From Pseudomonadota bacterium (lineage in GTDB: Bacteria > Desulfobacterota > Desulfobacteria > Desulfobacterales > ETH-SRB1): a stretch of DNA of 7,497 bases. Position 1 is the first letter of the stretch; each line of letters begins with the position of its first letter. The notes beneath the pieces were generated by a model. That model made no database searches. It saw nothing but the letters and a program-made list of their open reading frames with translations, and had not been told where the DNA came from. Where the stretch lies: NCBI GenBank assembly GCA_018897415.1, contig JAHIKR010000329.1, positions 1 through 7,497 on the forward strand, written 5' to 3'. The translations under genes were made by a program, and so were the position numbers. Of the stretch, positions 1 through 5,353 are shown piece after piece.

Positions 1-49
1 CGATGAAACGAATCTTTTCTTCCATGGGTAATAAACTCCTCCAAGGCAT
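1..49 (-). CDS. IS transposase, N-terminal fragment (runs off the left edge)
   Basis: Read on the minus strand, this frame starts with ATG at 49-47 and gives MPWRSLLPMEEKIRFI before leaving the window. An N-terminus of the form MPW...PMEE(K/R)-R-F-(I/V) is, from memory, typical of IS481-type transposases with an integrase core, in which a helix-turn-helix follows at once. A good ribosome binding site, AAAGGAGG (complement of 57-64), lies 7 nt before the start. A second GGAGGAG (complement of 36-42) precedes the internal ATG at 25-23, so the shorter start is also possible. Only 16 residues are visible, so the family call is inference. The start codon lies in one arm of a perfect 10-bp inverted repeat (47-56 with 69-78). 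The catalytic core lies outside the window. Confidence 0.55.
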   Translation of the reverse strand, partial: MPWRSLLPMEEKIRFI

Positions 50-90
50 ATGGGTACCTCCTTTCAGATACCCATATGAATTAAACTTGT

Positions 91-138
91 GTTACCCATG
101 TATCAAGACTATAATGTCACCTATGTATCTGGACTATA
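91..138. repeat. Two tandem 23-nt direct repeats at the IS end
   Basis: The copies at 91-113 and 116-138 have a 25-bp period and differ at four positions. On the minus strand each contains GATACATxGGTxACA upstream of the transposase start. They are best read as transposase binding boxes; an operator is the alternative. Confidence 0.5.
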
Positions 139-374
139 CCGATAAAACAGCGAACAACACCATGCACTCAGATGGGCAGGGTCGTGCGGTTTGAAGTTTT
201 TACCAAGTTTTGTGTTTAATCGCCTTTTACAAAGGCCCGTTTACCCTGCCCAATGAGCCATACTTCCTTGATTTCAGGTGGTTATTATGTTAGAAATTAT
301 GACACATTAAACGCAACATCTTTTTTACTTATTTTTAAGATTGACTCTTTTTTCTCAAAAACATCTCTGATATC
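139..374. other. Stretch without a convincing gene between the IS end and the first 188-bp block
   Basis: No frame here has a ribosome binding site and a protein-like composition together. A perfect 10-bp inverted repeat joins 173-182 and 243-252 (TGGGCAGGGT and ACCCTGCCCA), with a 60-bp interval holding a small hairpin (222-227 with 231-236). This may be a terminal repeat pair or a large structured element, but the loop is too long for a terminator. The part from about 253 to 374 is rich in A and T. TTTTTTCTC occurs at 348-356 and again at 389-397, and the 9-mer GATATCAGG is tandemly doubled across 369-387. It may be the body of a cassette without an open frame whose attC is the following block. 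Confidence 0.4.
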
Positions 375-447
375 AGGGATATCAGGCGTTTTTTCTCGCA
401 TATGGGATATATCGGCAAAATTGAGAAAACCAGCTTGCTTTTTTGAT

Positions 448-476
448 TTCAATATTCGGAGTTGGCGTGCTACAAT
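448..476 (+). promoter_or_regulatory. Extended -10 promoter with overlapping palindrome (block copy 1)
   Basis: TTCAAT (448-453, a weak -35) is followed after 17 bp by TACAAT (471-476), preceded by TG one base upstream (TGCTACAAT), which is an extended -10. The perfect 14-bp palindrome TACAATTAATTGTA (471-484) covers the -10 and could be an operator. Transcription would head toward gene 1, but a terminator-like hairpin lies between them. This is inference from motifs only. Confidence 0.4.
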
Positions 477-509
477 TAATTGTAAACTATACAATAAAGT
501 ATACACGTA

Positions 510-545
510 ATGCGCGATTTCATTCCATGATATTGCGCGTTTTTT
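510..545 (+). terminator. Terminator-like hairpin with T-tract (block copy 1)
   Basis: ATGCGCGAT (510-518) pairs in RNA with ATTGCGCGT (532-540) over nine positions, two of them G-U, around a 13-nt loop, and a run of six T (540-545) follows. It lies between the promoter in the same block and gene 1, so it could end a small RNA of about 60 nt or act as an attenuator. It may also be the stem of an unusual attC. Confidence 0.4.
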
Positions 546-574
546 CCCACTAATCATTGTTATCTCTATAATTC

Positions 575-1648
575 ATGAAAACAGAGATTCAAAGAATCTG
601 CGTAAAAGCCAAACCAACAGAAAGTAATCCTGATTATTACGATTGGCAAACTGCCTCTATAGTAATGTTCATACCTGAAAACAATAAATCGCTTGCTTTA
701 AAAAAAGCGCGGGATGAATTGCGGAGGAGGCACTGGGAATTCACTAATTATGAAGATAAATCAACGTTAATTGAAGAAAGAGTTAAAAAAGAAGGAGGGG
801 AGGTTTGGGAAACTTATCTGTCTGCAAAAAAGGGAAACATCTTTTTTCGTGTATTTCCTGACCATTTTGGTGCTGGTAGAGATGGTATCCAGCCCATTCG
901 TCCTGCTCGTATTGAAGAATCTTTTATTGACTCAGTTATCATTAGCGCTGGAGGTAAGAAGATCCCAAAATCGACACAACCTGGCGAAAACAGAGCAGAT
1001 TACACTATTGGAGACTTTATTTTTGAACTTAAGGATATTCAAGAGGAGGGTCTTCAGAAAGATACGCATCAGAATAGAATGGCTGAATTGTTCGAGCCTT
1101 ATTTCCCTGGCAAATCAGAAATAACAGTTGACCCATCGATTTTATCGAAACCTGATTTTCTGAAGTATCTTGACATAATATCCAAGCCTATTAAAACACA
1201 TATCAAGAAGGCATCTAAGCAGATTAAAGCAACCCGAAAATATTTAGAACAGCCTGATTTCAAGGGTGGAATAATTTTGCTAAATACCGGTTTTGGCAGT
1301 TTCCCTCATGAGGAGTTTGCTATCCAGGTAGAGCGTTTCGCCAGGAAAGATTCAAAGCAATTTGAGGCTATAATCTCTATTAGCACATGGTTTTACACAA
1401 ACGGATTTGATTCATACATGTTTTATAAGTTCTCACCGGAAGAACCAAGATATCAAGAAATAGAGCGAATAAGAAAGGCTTTTAACGATTCCTTTGAAAA
1501 AATGATGACTGAAGCTGTTTTAGGTAAATTGCCTGATTCAGCGGAACTAACTTCTCCATTAAGCCCTGTTGCATTTAATTACAGGGGAATAGATTTTAAT
1601 TGGAAGCCGCGACAAATTCCATTGCCTTGGAAAAAAAGCGGGCATTAA
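575..1648 (+). CDS. PD-(D/E)XK nuclease-like protein with an N-terminal accessory domain (cassette 1)
   Basis: This is a 357-residue protein that I do not recognise by name. Residues 1 to about 98 form a compact alpha/beta stretch ending in FFRVFPDHFGAG, separate from what follows. Residues 111-153 look like the core of a restriction-enzyme-type nuclease fold: an acidic helix (ARIEESFIDS, 111-120), then ADYTIGDFIFELKD, giving D142, E151 and K153 with the spacing of the D-x(n)-E-x-K active site. Residues 190-260 are Lys-rich and helical. The C-terminal part has GGIILLNTGFGSFP (about 230-243), a buried-strand pattern seen late in such folds. DNA is the likely substrate, but this is inference. 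The start at 575 has no clear Shine-Dalgarno sequence; it lies 16 nt after the cassette boundary, so translation may depend on upstream transcripts or be nearly leaderless. The stop overlaps nothing and the attC begins at once. It may be a stand-alone defence nuclease. Confidence 0.75.
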   Translation: MKTEIQRICVKAKPTESNPDYYDWQTASIVMFIPENNKSLALKKARDELRRRHWEFTNYEDKSTLIEERVKKEGGEVWETYLSAKKGNIFFRVFPDHFGAGRDGIQPIRPARIEESFIDSVIISAGGKKIPKSTQPGENRADYTIGDFIFELKDIQEEGLQKDTHQNRMAELFEPYFPGKSEITVDPSILSKPDFLKYLDIISKPIKTHIKKASKQIKATRKYLEQPDFKGGIILLNTGFGSFPHEEFAIQVERFARKDSKQFEAIISISTWFYTNGFDSYMFYKFSPEEPRYQEIERIRKAFNDSFEKMMTEAVLGKLPDSAELTSPLSPVAFNYRGIDFNWKPRQIPLPWKKSGH

Positions 1649-1719
1649 AGATAACAAGTCGTTTGAGTATCGACGGGAAAACGCTGGCGCGTTTCCCGCG
1701 TCTCAACTCCACATTATAC
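1649..1719 (+). other. attC recombination site of cassette 1
   Basis: The site opens with AGATAAC (1649-1655), the exact complement of the core GTTATCT at 559-565. CGGGAAAACGC (1674-1684) pairs with GCGTTTCCCG (1689-1698) with one unpaired A, and GTTTGAG (1661-1667) pairs with CTCAAC (1702-1707) with one unpaired T. Such extrahelical bases guide the integrase to the bottom strand. The right core reads ATTATAC (1713-1719), with A where G is nearly invariant. The preceding CCAC matches the attC ending at 5341 (CCACGTTAGAT), which supports the placement. Confidence 0.8.
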
Positions 1720-1736
1720 CGCTAAGAGAGAGCAAA

Positions 1737-2792
1737 ATGAATACACAAAAACAAATAGAACCAGCAGTTTCGGAGTTGAAGAGTCGCTTTGTAAAACTCA
1801 AAAGCTCAGATAATGAGATCTTCCACAGTATCGTAGACCCCCGTGATGAAGTTATCAGTCGATTTCGACCAGTTTTCTCATCAGAAAATGTTTTTGAAAT
1901 AACAGAGCAAGAATTTAAAGAATTTCTCCTTTTAGACAATAATAAGCACTGGAGCGGTCTACATAGAATGGGACCTAAAATATGTTCAGATATGCCCGCT
2001 TTACGTGAAGCACTAAAAATTCTTGTTGATGAAAACCGGGATATTGAAAGCAGGCTTGATTATGTTGCTGGTTCTATTAACGGAATGGGAAAAGCAATAA
2101 CCACAGCAATACTTTTGGTTACTTATCCTGACAAGTATGGTGTTTGGAATAATACATCAGAAGGGGCGCTCAAAATACTAAATATATGGCCAAAATTTGA
2201 ACGAGGCGAATCTTTTGGAAAACGTTATTCAAAGATTAATAGACTTTTATTGGAGATTGCTCAAAGAACCGAACTCGATCTTTGGACATTAGACGCTCTA
2301 TGGTGGGCTATACGCAGCGACAATGATACTGAAGATAAAGAAACTTTAGAGGCATTAAAAGATACGGCTACCACTTCTGAGGAAGCGCAACGTTTTGGCT
2401 TAGAAAGGCATTTGCATGAATTCTTAAGGGATAATTGGAATCATATTTCCTTAGGAAAAGAATGGGCAATTTATTCTGAACCCGGCGATGATGAAGCCGG
2501 CTATGAATATCCTTGTAGCATCGGAAGAATAGATTTGTTGGCAAAACATCGTAAAGAGCCTCGATGGTTAGTGGTTGAATTAAAACGGAATCAATCAAGC
2601 GACAAAACAGTTGGGCAGGCATTGCGATATATCGGATGGGTAGAAGAAAATCTTACTGAATCGAGTGAGTCTGTTGAGGGTTTAATAATTGCCCATCAAG
2701 CGGATGAGTCGATTCGATATGCTTTGAAAGCGTTAAGTAACGTGAGTTTGCAATTATATGAGGTTGAGTTTCGTTTACGTCCCTATAAGTAA
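1737..2792 (+). CDS. Endonuclease NucS-type C-terminal domain protein (cassette 2)
   Basis: This 351-residue protein has two parts. The C-terminal part (about 217-348) has the signature of the NucS/DUF91 endonuclease domain: GLERHLHEFL (E223), GRIDLLAK (D266), LVVELKRN (E281 and K283) and TVGQALRYIGWV (Q294). It ends with strands (VEGLIIAH, LQLYEVEFRL) typical of that fold. Known NucS enzymes cleave branched or mismatched DNA. The N-terminal part (about 1-195) is helical and holds GSINGMGKAITTAILLVTYPDKYGVWN (split at 112-130 and 131-138), which resembles a helix-hairpin-helix glycosylase-type DNA-binding core, then LDLWTLDALWWAI (180-192). It lacks the beta-clamp-binding N-terminal domain of housekeeping NucS, so a restriction or defence role is more likely than repair. 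GAGAG (1727-1731) is a weak ribosome binding site. Family assignment of the C-terminal domain is firm; target is inference. Confidence 0.85.
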   Translation: MNTQKQIEPAVSELKSRFVKLKSSDNEIFHSIVDPRDEVISRFRPVFSSENVFEITEQEFKEFLLLDNNKHWSGLHRMGPKICSDMPALREALKILVDENRDIESRLDYVAGSINGMGKAITTAILLVTYPDKYGVWNNTSEGALKILNIWPKFERGESFGKRYSKINRLLLEIAQRTELDLWTLDALWWAIRSDNDTEDKETLEALKDTATTSEEAQRFGLERHLHEFLRDNWNHISLGKEWAIYSEPGDDEAGYEYPCSIGRIDLLAKHRKEPRWLVVELKRNQSSDKTVGQALRYIGWVEENLTESSESVEGLIIAHQADESIRYALKALSNVSLQLYEVEFRLRPYK

Positions 2793-2864
2793 GGGATATC
2801 AGGCGTTTTTTCTCGCATATGGGATATATCGGCAAAATTGAGAAAAACATCTCGCTTTTTCGAT

Positions 2865-2893
2865 TTCAATATTCGGAGTTGGCGTGCTACAAT
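2865..2893 (+). promoter_or_regulatory. Extended -10 promoter with overlapping palindrome (block copy 2)
   Basis: The arrangement is the same as in copy 1: TTCAAT (2865-2870), 17 bp, then TGC-TACAAT (2885-2893), with the 14-bp palindrome at 2888-2901. It points toward the DUF262 gene. All elements are conserved, although four differences lie just upstream at about 2847-2860. Confidence 0.4.
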
Positions 2894-2926
2894 TAATTGT
2901 AAACTATACAATAAGGTATACACGTA

Positions 2927-2962
2927 ATGCGCGATTTCATTCCATGATATTGCGCGTTTTTT
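2927..2962 (+). terminator. Terminator-like hairpin with T-tract (block copy 2)
   Basis: The stem ATGCGCGAT (2927-2935) with ATTGCGCGT (2949-2957), followed by six T, is identical to copy 1. It would stop or attenuate transcripts before the start of the gene at 2997. Confidence 0.4.
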
Positions 2963-2975
2963 CCCACTAATCATT

Positions 2976-2982
2976 GTTAGGC
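2976..2982 (+). other. attC-type core site between cassettes 2 and 3
   Basis: GTTAGGC fits the GTTRRRY consensus. It matches the half-site GCCCAAC at 4497-4503 across gene 3 with one difference, which sets 2976/2977 as the left boundary of cassette 3. Confidence 0.7.
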
Positions 2983-2996
2983 AGGGAGGAATAGCT

Positions 2997-4493
2997 ATGA
3001 AAATGGAAAAAAGAAGTCGAGCTATAGACAAAGTCTACAAGAGACGCGACCAAATCGACATGCCAGATTTCCAGCGCGAGGATGTGTGGTCTGACGACAA
3101 GAAGCGCCTCCTCATCGACAGTATTCTCAAAGGCTGGCACCTCCCCAAGTTCTACTTTTGCAAGATGGAGGATAATACATTCGAATGTGTCGACGGGCAG
3201 CAACGCCTGAGCGCGATTTTCTCGTTTTTTTCTGACGATCTAACTCTTTCAGGAGACACTTCTAAGCGGATCGGAGCATCCAAGTATACTGAGCTTGACG
3301 ATGATATTTCGGATGAATTTGACGATTTCGAAATCGAAATAGAGGAAATTGCGGAAGCATCCGATGAGGAACTTGAAGAACTTTTCAAGCGTTTACAGCT
3401 TGGGATGCCTTTGAACACAGCGGAGAAGATCAATGCAATTCAGGGAGAACTGAGAAACTTCTGCCATGATGTTGCGGACAAGCCATTCTTTGCTGACCGA
3501 ATTGGTATCAAAGATACTCGTTACACCCATTTCGAAACGGTTGCGAAGTGGGTGTTCGTGGAGGCACGCGGTATACAACCTCAAATGCGCTATCCACAGC
3601 TCGAATCCCTTCTCAAAGACAATCGGACTTTTAGCCGTTCATCTGATACTGCGAAAAGGATAGAGGGCGCAGTAAATTTTTTGAGCAAAGCCTTTCCTAA
3701 TGACTGCAAGGTTGTAAGGAATCGAGCGAATGCATTGTCAATCTGCATGCTGGCCGCGCGAGTGCATGCACAAAAGCTCACGTCTGACACAGCAGCAACG
3801 CAATTCCGGGACTTCGTCCAGACCTTCTTCCGTCAACTCAGTGCCGAGGTGCAGAAGGGCGTCAAGGCTGTTGATAAAGAACTGCTGCGGTACCAGCAGG
3901 CCATCACCTCCGGGTCCACAGGCGGGGACTCAATCCGTGCTCGAATCGCGATATTGACTAAGCGTCTCGCAACACACTCTGCAACATTTTCCTCTCTCCT
4001 GTCGGCTTATGCTGAGGCTGGCGATGCCGCGTCACTCGCAGTCGTGGAGTTGCAGGACGTATCGCGTACGCTTGTCTACGAAGTCAACAGAACTTACTCG
4101 GCAACCAACGGCGAGGATCTTTTCAAGATGACGACGAAATCATCCAATGCTATCCACACTCTCGGCGTCGCATGCCGTGACATCATTGCATATGGTGAGT
4201 TCGTCGACTCTTTATACTTCCTTGTCTATGAAGGTTCTGGAAACTGCAAACGCCTTCCGTCACCAACTCCCGATTTCGCTATGGACGTAAAGTTCCTCAG
4301 AGCGAATGTCCGACACGATCTGGATCATGGATCAGAAAAGGACGTAGCCAACAAGGTCACACGTAACGCCAAAGTTTTTCAGAAGTACTCAGGAAAGAAG
4401 ACCCCAGAGGAATGCGGCCCAGATGAATTTATGGCTATACAATTGAGAATCCTTCAGGCACTGGTGCAGCTCCTAACCAGCTTGAAAAGGTAG
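2997..4493 (+). CDS. DUF262 protein with C-terminal HEPN-like domain (cassette 3)
   Basis: This is a 498-residue protein. Residues about 8-150 are a DUF262 domain, the ParB-like fold of GmrS/GmrD-type restriction proteins: MPDFQREDVW (22-31), RLLIDSILKGWHLP (37-50) and ECVDGQQRLSAIF (63-75, with the diagnostic DGQQR at 66-70). In known DUF262 restriction proteins this part binds or hydrolyses nucleotides and controls the nuclease. Residues 95-131 are very acidic. The usual DUF1524 HNH nuclease partner is absent. Instead the last 115 residues are helical and hold ANVRHDLDH, in which R439 and H444 give the R-x4-H motif of HEPN ribonucleases. I infer a one-gene sensor plus RNase toxin that would act in abortive infection. 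The start is set by a strong AGGGAGGA (2983-2990) 6 nt away. The gene looks richer in G and C than its neighbours, which fits a separate origin. The DUF262 call is firm and the HEPN call moderate. Confidence 0.85.
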   Translation: MKMEKRSRAIDKVYKRRDQIDMPDFQREDVWSDDKKRLLIDSILKGWHLPKFYFCKMEDNTFECVDGQQRLSAIFSFFSDDLTLSGDTSKRIGASKYTELDDDISDEFDDFEIEIEEIAEASDEELEELFKRLQLGMPLNTAEKINAIQGELRNFCHDVADKPFFADRIGIKDTRYTHFETVAKWVFVEARGIQPQMRYPQLESLLKDNRTFSRSSDTAKRIEGAVNFLSKAFPNDCKVVRNRANALSICMLAARVHAQKLTSDTAATQFRDFVQTFFRQLSAEVQKGVKAVDKELLRYQQAITSGSTGGDSIRARIAILTKRLATHSATFSSLLSAYAEAGDAASLAVVELQDVSRTLVYEVNRTYSATNGEDLFKMTTKSSNAIHTLGVACRDIIAYGEFVDSLYFLVYEGSGNCKRLPSPTPDFAMDVKFLRANVRHDLDHGSEKDVANKVTRNAKVFQKYSGKKTPEECGPDEFMAIQLRILQALVQLLTSLKR

Positions 4494-4496
4494 AAT

Positions 4497-4554
4497 GCCC
4501 AACAAGGCTAATTCAGCCGACAAAAAAACGTGCGGCTGATTAGCAGAGTTATGG
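4497..4554 (+). other. attC recombination site of cassette 3
   Basis: This is a textbook short attC of 58 bp. The left core GCCCAAC (4497-4503) and right core GTTATGG (4548-4554) flank a stem of GCTAATTCAGCCG (4507-4519) with CGGCTGATTAGC (4533-4544), which leaves one extrahelical T on the left arm. The loop carries seven A. Confidence 0.9.
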
Positions 4555-4577
4555 CAATAGAAGATAAACACAATTGA
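4551..4577 (+). CDS. Eight-codon leader frame starting inside the attC core
   Basis: The ATG lies within the core GTTATGGC and the frame encodes MAIEDKHN. Its TGA stop (4575-4577) overlaps the TTG start of the next gene (4574-4576). This is a stop-start overlap typical of translational coupling. No Shine-Dalgarno sequence precedes the ATG, so expression is a guess. Confidence 0.3.
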   Translation: MAIEDKHN

Positions 4578-5272
4578 AAAAGAAGATTACGAAATATTTG
4601 TCCACCGATCTTAAGCAGTCTTTAATTAATGACGTGCTTGACGTAGCGTATTATCATGCCCATCCAAGTAGGAAGAAAGAAGCCGGATTTTTTAGTGTAC
4701 CTAGAGACGTATTCTGCTATCTAGACTATCTTGGTCAAATAGCTTTTGGTAATGGGAATACTGAAAGCGCGGAAGATTTTATAAAAACGTACTTTCCAAA
4801 AACGTATCGGGATTACGCCGAGTTAATCTACTCGATGTGGCGCCATGGGACAGTTCACGAATACAAACCAAAAACGTTTTTCGCAGAATATCCGAATAAT
4901 ACACCGAAAAGAATAAAGGTAGCGTGGAGATCGAATAACGACCGGAGTAAAAAGGCAAGGAAAGAACATTTAAAGTTTTATCAAATGGACGGAAAAAGGA
5001 ATACGTTATTCCTTACAGTTAATACTTGCCAACTTGTAGAGGATCTCATGGTCGCAATAGATGCTTTTGTTGACGCGCTAAAAATAGACAGTCAGTTACG
5101 GACGGAGTGCCAGAAGCGCCTCACGGAAGCAGCAAAAGAAAAAGATTATCGATCGATCAAGCGTAAACAAAGTAAAAACGCTGTTTATAAACAGATATTG
5201 CAGGCATGGAAAAGTAAGGAAAGCGTCAAATTAGGTCTAAACGGTGAGGTACATAGCAACGATTTGCCATAA
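4574..5272 (+). CDS. Hypothetical protein with HEPN-like R-x4-H motif (cassette 4)
   Basis: This is a 232-residue protein that I do not recognise by name. It is Lys/Arg-rich and mostly helical, with no signal peptide or membrane segment. Residues 79-100 read RDYAELIYSMWRHGTVHEYKPK, broken as RDYAELIYSM and WRHGTVHEYKPK, in which R90 and H95 give R-x4-H after a helix. This is the pattern of HEPN families (typically LY..IR.G..H.Y.PK), and in those families the Arg and His form the RNase site. A second helical part (about 150-172, VEDLMVAIDAFVDALKI) could be the partner helix. The C-terminal 45 residues are strongly basic. The start is a TTG at 4574: it is the only usual start codon between the in-frame stop at 4565 and a GTG at codon 21, and AGAAG (4558-4562) lies upstream. 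The stop lies inside the attC left core. Function as a stand-alone RNase toxin or abortive-infection protein is inference. Confidence 0.75.
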   Translation: MKKKITKYLSTDLKQSLINDVLDVAYYHAHPSRKKEAGFFSVPRDVFCYLDYLGQIAFGNGNTESAEDFIKTYFPKTYRDYAELIYSMWRHGTVHEYKPKTFFAEYPNNTPKRIKVAWRSNNDRSKKARKEHLKFYQMDGKRNTLFLTVNTCQLVEDLMVAIDAFVDALKIDSQLRTECQKRLTEAAKEKDYRSIKRKQSKNAVYKQILQAWKSKESVKLGLNGEVHSNDLP

Positions 5273-5341
5273 CCACGCCCTTGAACTCCGACTGGGTTTT
5301 CGCTGACGCTCAAACCCATCGGGTTAATGTCCACGTTAGAT
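5267..5341 (+). other. attC recombination site of cassette 4
   Basis: The left core CCATAAC (5267-5273) is the exact complement of GTTATGG at 4548-4554, and the match extends to 8 nt. The right core is GTTAGAT (5335-5341). The stem is AACTCCGACTGGGTTT (5284-5299) with AAACCCATCGGGTT (5312-5325), leaving T5287 and C5292 unpaired. The left core overlaps the stop codon of the gene. Confidence 0.85.
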
Positions 5342-5353
5342 TTATAGCTGGAT

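Larger units (their letters stand above)
1..138 (-). mobile_element. Terminal part of an insertion sequence
   Basis: The segment joins the start of a transposase frame to a pair of tandem 23-nt repeats, at 91-113 and 116-138, that match at 19 of 23 positions and share the core ATGTATC-x-x-GACTATA. Tandem boxes just outside a transposase start are usual binding sites for the transposase at an IS end. Nested inverted repeats also occur: 23-31 with 92-100, and 47-56 with 69-78. I cannot fix the exact outer end of the element, which may lie anywhere between about 139 and 250. The matching end and any target duplication are outside the window. Confidence 0.45.
375..562 (+). repeat. 188-bp block, copy 1, ending at an attC-type core
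   Basis: This block matches 2792-2979 at 183 of 188 positions with no gaps. Four of the five differences cluster within 15 bp at about 430-443. The right edge of the match falls on GTTA, the first bases of the core GTTATCT (559-565). The core is exactly complementary to the AGATAAC at 1649-1655 that opens the attC after gene 1, which marks 559/560 as a cassette boundary. The block is longer than usual attC sites and has no classical attC hairpin that I can draw, so it probably carries more than a recombination site. It holds an extended -10 promoter, a 14-bp palindrome over the -10, and a terminator-like hairpin. Confidence 0.85.
2792..2979 (+). repeat. 188-bp block, copy 2, ending at an attC-type core
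   Basis: This is the second copy of the block at 375-562, at a constant offset of 2417 bp. It begins at the last base of the gene 2 stop codon and ends at GTTA of the perfect core GTTAGGC (2976-2982), after which the two copies diverge. It stands where the attC of cassette 2 should be. The expected left half-site complementary to TTATAC is not clear; CTATAAG at 2783-2789 is the nearest match and GTATACA at 2916-2922 an alternative. The matched end at a recombination core suggests that two cassettes carry the same 3' end, or that one block was duplicated with its core. Confidence 0.85.

Noticed and set aside
3..194. Plus-strand 63-codon frame at the left end
   Set aside because: It lies antisense to the transposase start and crosses the tandem repeats; its residues show no domain, and the minus-strand reading has good ribosome binding sites.
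253..510. Plus-strand 85-codon frame before gene 1
   Set aside because: It has no ribosome binding site, a low-complexity composition, and runs into the repeated block without any recognisable domain.
297..557. Minus-strand frame through block copy 1, sharing MISGKKRAISWNEIAHYVYT and more with a frame through copy 2 (2783-3031)
   Set aside because: The frames agree only because the DNA is repeated. Three of the four clustered differences change the amino acid (Q to R, A to D, G to V), no ribosome binding site precedes the ATG, and the frames end in unrelated tails.
3152..3433. Minus-strand Ser-rich 93-codon frame inside the DUF262 gene
   Set aside because: The Ser runs are the complement of the acidic Asp/Glu codons of the true gene.
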